Of a stretch of 64,000 nt of DNA, positions 62,311-64,000 are shown piece after piece (position 1 is the first letter of the stretch; the number at the start of each line of letters is the position of its first letter). Below the pieces are notes generated by a model. That model had not been told where the DNA came from. It saw nothing but the letters and a program-made list of their open reading frames with translations, and made no database searches. Source of the stretch: DASUNP01 sp963728545 (GTDB lineage: Bacteria; Acidobacteriota; Blastocatellia; UBA7656); contig CAVSKO010000002.1 of the NCBI GenBank assembly GCA_963728545.1, positions 1,984,001 to 2,048,000 of the forward strand. The letters run 5' to 3'. Both the position numbers and the translations under genes were made by a program.

Positions 62311-64000
62311 ATGAATACTATTCTGTCGTTACCTCTCTCATTCGTGCTGATGGCATTATTTTTCGCTCCGCCGCCCAACACCGCGTCAAAGAGCGATTGG
62401 ACGGATTGGCGCGGCCCCTTGCGCGACGGCGTATCGCTTGAGAAAGGGCTTCCCACGCGCTGGGCGCCCGCAGGCGAGAACCTGTCGTGGAAAGCGCCCT
62501 ACGGCGGACGCTCCGCGCCCATCGTTATGGGTGATCGCCTCTTTTTGCAAAACGCCGCGGGCAAGGGCGAGATGCTTCAAGAGCGCATAATCTGTCTTAA
62601 CGCCGACGACGGCAAGCTCGTCTGGCAGTACCTCTTCAACGTCTATTCGAGCGACGTGCCGCCTCACCGCACAGGGTGGGCCTCGCCCGTAGGCGACCCG
62701 GCTACCGGCAATGTCTACGCCTTCGGCGTCGGGGGCACCCTGATAGGGCTGTCGCCTGACGGAAAACTTCTTTGGGAACGGTCGCTCGTAGAAGAGTTCG
62801 GGTTAGTCACCACGCACGGCGGGCGCACGGTCTCGCCCGTCATCGAAGGCGACCTTCTGATAGTGAGCGGCATCACTACGGGCTGGGGCAATCAAGCGAG
62901 GGCCGGGCATCGCTTTATGGCTTTCGACAAAAAATCGGGGCAGACCATGTGGGTCAGCTCGCCGGGCGGGCGTCCTTTTGACACGACCTACTCTCCCCCC
63001 GTCGCCGCAGAAATCAACGGCACGCGGCTGCTGATTGCAGGCGGCGGCGACGGAACGATCCACGCTATAAAAGCGCATACCGGCGAGCCCGTCTGGAAAT
63101 ACGTGATCAGCAAACGCGGACTGAACACCGGCGTAGTGCTCAAAGGCACGACCGCCATCGTCAGCCACAGCGAAGAGAATCTCGACACGAGCGAGATGGG
63201 GCTGCTTTCCGCCATAGATGCAGCGGCGACGGGCGACATCGGCAAGGCCCAGATCAGATGGAGCAAGACAGGGTTCCAGGGCGGCTTCTCTTCACCCGTG
63301 ATCAACGGAGACCGCTTTTACCAGATAGACAACGGGGCCAACCTCTTTGCATTCGACATCAATACGGGCAAACAACTCTGGACGTTGAACCTCGGGACGA
63401 TTCAAAAGGCGTCGCCCGTGCTGGCGGACGGCAAGCTCTATGTCGGGACCGAGAACGGAAAGTTCTTTATACTCAAACCCGGCCCAGATAAATGCGAAGT
63501 GTTGGACGAAGATCAGCTTGGGACCGAAGGCGCGCCCGAACAGATCATCGCTTCAGTGGCGGTAAACAAAGGCCGCGTATTTCTGGTCTCTGACGCGGCG
63601 ATCTATTGCATCGGCAAAAAATCAAACGCCGCGCTTCCGGTTTACCAGCAGACCGCCGACCCCGTGCCCGCAGGCGCAGAGGTCGCGCACGTTCAGGTAG
63701 TCCCGACCGAGCTTGTTTTGAAGCCCGGCGAGAGCGTTCAATTCCGCGCCCGCCTGTTTGATAAACAGGGACATTTTCTGCGTGAAGAAAAAGCCGCCTG
63801 GTCTTTGGAACAGTTGAAAGGCACGGTGAGCGAAGGCGGCCAGTTCACCGCTCCGACAGACGGCACGGCTCAAGCGGGCAGCGTCAAAGCGACGGTCGGC
63901 CCAGTGTCAGGCGCGGCGCGTGTGCGCGTAATACCGCCGCTTCCGTGGAGCCAGAATTTCGATTCATTCGCGCCCGATACGGTTCCGACGCACTGGATCA
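62311..64000 (+). CDS. Secreted BamB/PQQ-like beta-propeller protein (partial, runs off the window)
   Basis: Starting at ATG 62311, 563 codons are open to the window end. A short signal peptide (MNTILSLPLSFVLMALFFAP) is followed by WTDWRGPLRDGVS and propeller blades (CLNADDGKLVWQY, AFDKKSGQTMWVSS, AFDINTGKQLWTLN). The part after about residue 470 changes to a bacterial Ig-like region (VQVVPTELVLKPGESVQFRARLFDKQG), then a new domain beginning at PPLPWSQNFDSF. It is longer than the four minus-strand propeller proteins and is transcribed divergently from them. The C-terminus is not in the window. Confidence 0.85.
   Translation, partial: MNTILSLPLSFVLMALFFAPPPNTASKSDWTDWRGPLRDGVSLEKGLPTRWAPAGENLSWKAPYGGRSAPIVMGDRLFLQNAAGKGEMLQERIICLNADDGKLVWQYLFNVYSSDVPPHRTGWASPVGDPATGNVYAFGVGGTLIGLSPDGKLLWERSLVEEFGLVTTHGGRTVSPVIEGDLLIVSGITTGWGNQARAGHRFMAFDKKSGQTMWVSSPGGRPFDTTYSPPVAAEINGTRLLIAGGGDGTIHAIKAHTGEPVWKYVISKRGLNTGVVLKGTTAIVSHSEENLDTSEMGLLSAIDAAATGDIGKAQIRWSKTGFQGGFSSPVINGDRFYQIDNGANLFAFDINTGKQLWTLNLGTIQKASPVLADGKLYVGTENGKFFILKPGPDKCEVLDEDQLGTEGAPEQIIASVAVNKGRVFLVSDAAIYCIGKKSNAALPVYQQTADPVPAGAEVAHVQVVPTELVLKPGESVQFRARLFDKQGHFLREEKAAWSLEQLKGTVSEGGQFTAPTDGTAQAGSVKATVGPVSGAARVRVIPPLPWSQNFDSFAPDTVPTHWI

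Overview
The window looks like chromosomal DNA of a diderm, moderately GC-rich bacterium. Acidobacteriota (Blastocatellia-like) is my best guess. Supporting hints are an Oar-type TonB receptor with a carboxypeptidase-regulatory-like N-terminus, a run of BamB/PQQ-like propeller proteins, the Zwf/OpcA pair, a transaldolase/glucose-6-phosphate isomerase fusion, and abundant palindromic extragenic repeats. This is inference from gene content; there is no rRNA or tRNA gene in the window.

1-13.5 kb (+ strand): a sugar-phosphate block. The end of transketolase is followed by a transaldolase/GPI fusion, a HAD phosphatase, 6-phosphogluconate dehydrogenase copy 1, polyphosphate-glucokinase-like ROK kinase, 6-phosphogluconolactonase, 6-phosphogluconate dehydrogenase copy 2, glucose-6-phosphate dehydrogenase, OpcA, a small unknown protein and a Glk-type glucokinase. 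Together they form the whole oxidative and part of the non-oxidative pentose phosphate pathway plus glucose phosphorylation.

13.5-17.6 kb: a cAMP-type signalling group. It holds a MscS channel with a C-terminal cyclic-nucleotide-binding (CNB) domain, convergent with an FHA-GAF-class III nucleotide cyclase and a metallo-beta-lactamase-fold protein resembling class II cAMP phosphodiesterase.

17.9-33.0 kb (- strand): the most unusual region, seven consecutive genes for electron transfer. In transcription order they encode: an outer-membrane beta-barrel fused to a tetraheme domain; a large multiheme protein with about ten haem sites and an LVIVD-type propeller; a free tetraheme cytochrome; an octaheme cytochrome; a nonaheme lipoprotein; a CNB-CNB/[4Fe-4S]/membrane protein with two H-x13-H helices (predicted di-haem b); and an FHA/heptaheme/ferredoxin/FAD-NAD fusion spanning the inner membrane. 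I count about 42 c-type haem sites. The likely role is electron transfer between the cytoplasm or quinone pool and the outside of the cell, gated by cyclic nucleotides and phosphothreonine signalling. I do not recognise it as a described conduit. Divergently transcribed is a secreted protein with two HbpS/GlcG-like (haem-binding family) domains, followed by an exported truncated haemoglobin.

36.5-43.3 kb: tandem class A and class C-type serine hydrolases, a small secreted cysteine-containing protein with a near-consensus sigma-70 promoter, and a GAF-PAS-GGDEF-EAL-PilZ c-di-GMP protein.

43.7-54.9 kb: a TonB-dependent receptor, a DUF4062-STAND ATPase-TPR protein (NLR-like) facing tail-to-tail a large unrecognised membrane protein with a small coupled ORF, and a complete IS4-type insertion sequence with terminal inverted repeats and a 5-bp target duplication.

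55-64 kb: five BamB/PQQ-like beta-propeller proteins (four on -, one incomplete on +), a two-helix membrane protein and an exported ankyrin-repeat protein. Intergenic regions carry several palindromic repeat families described separately.
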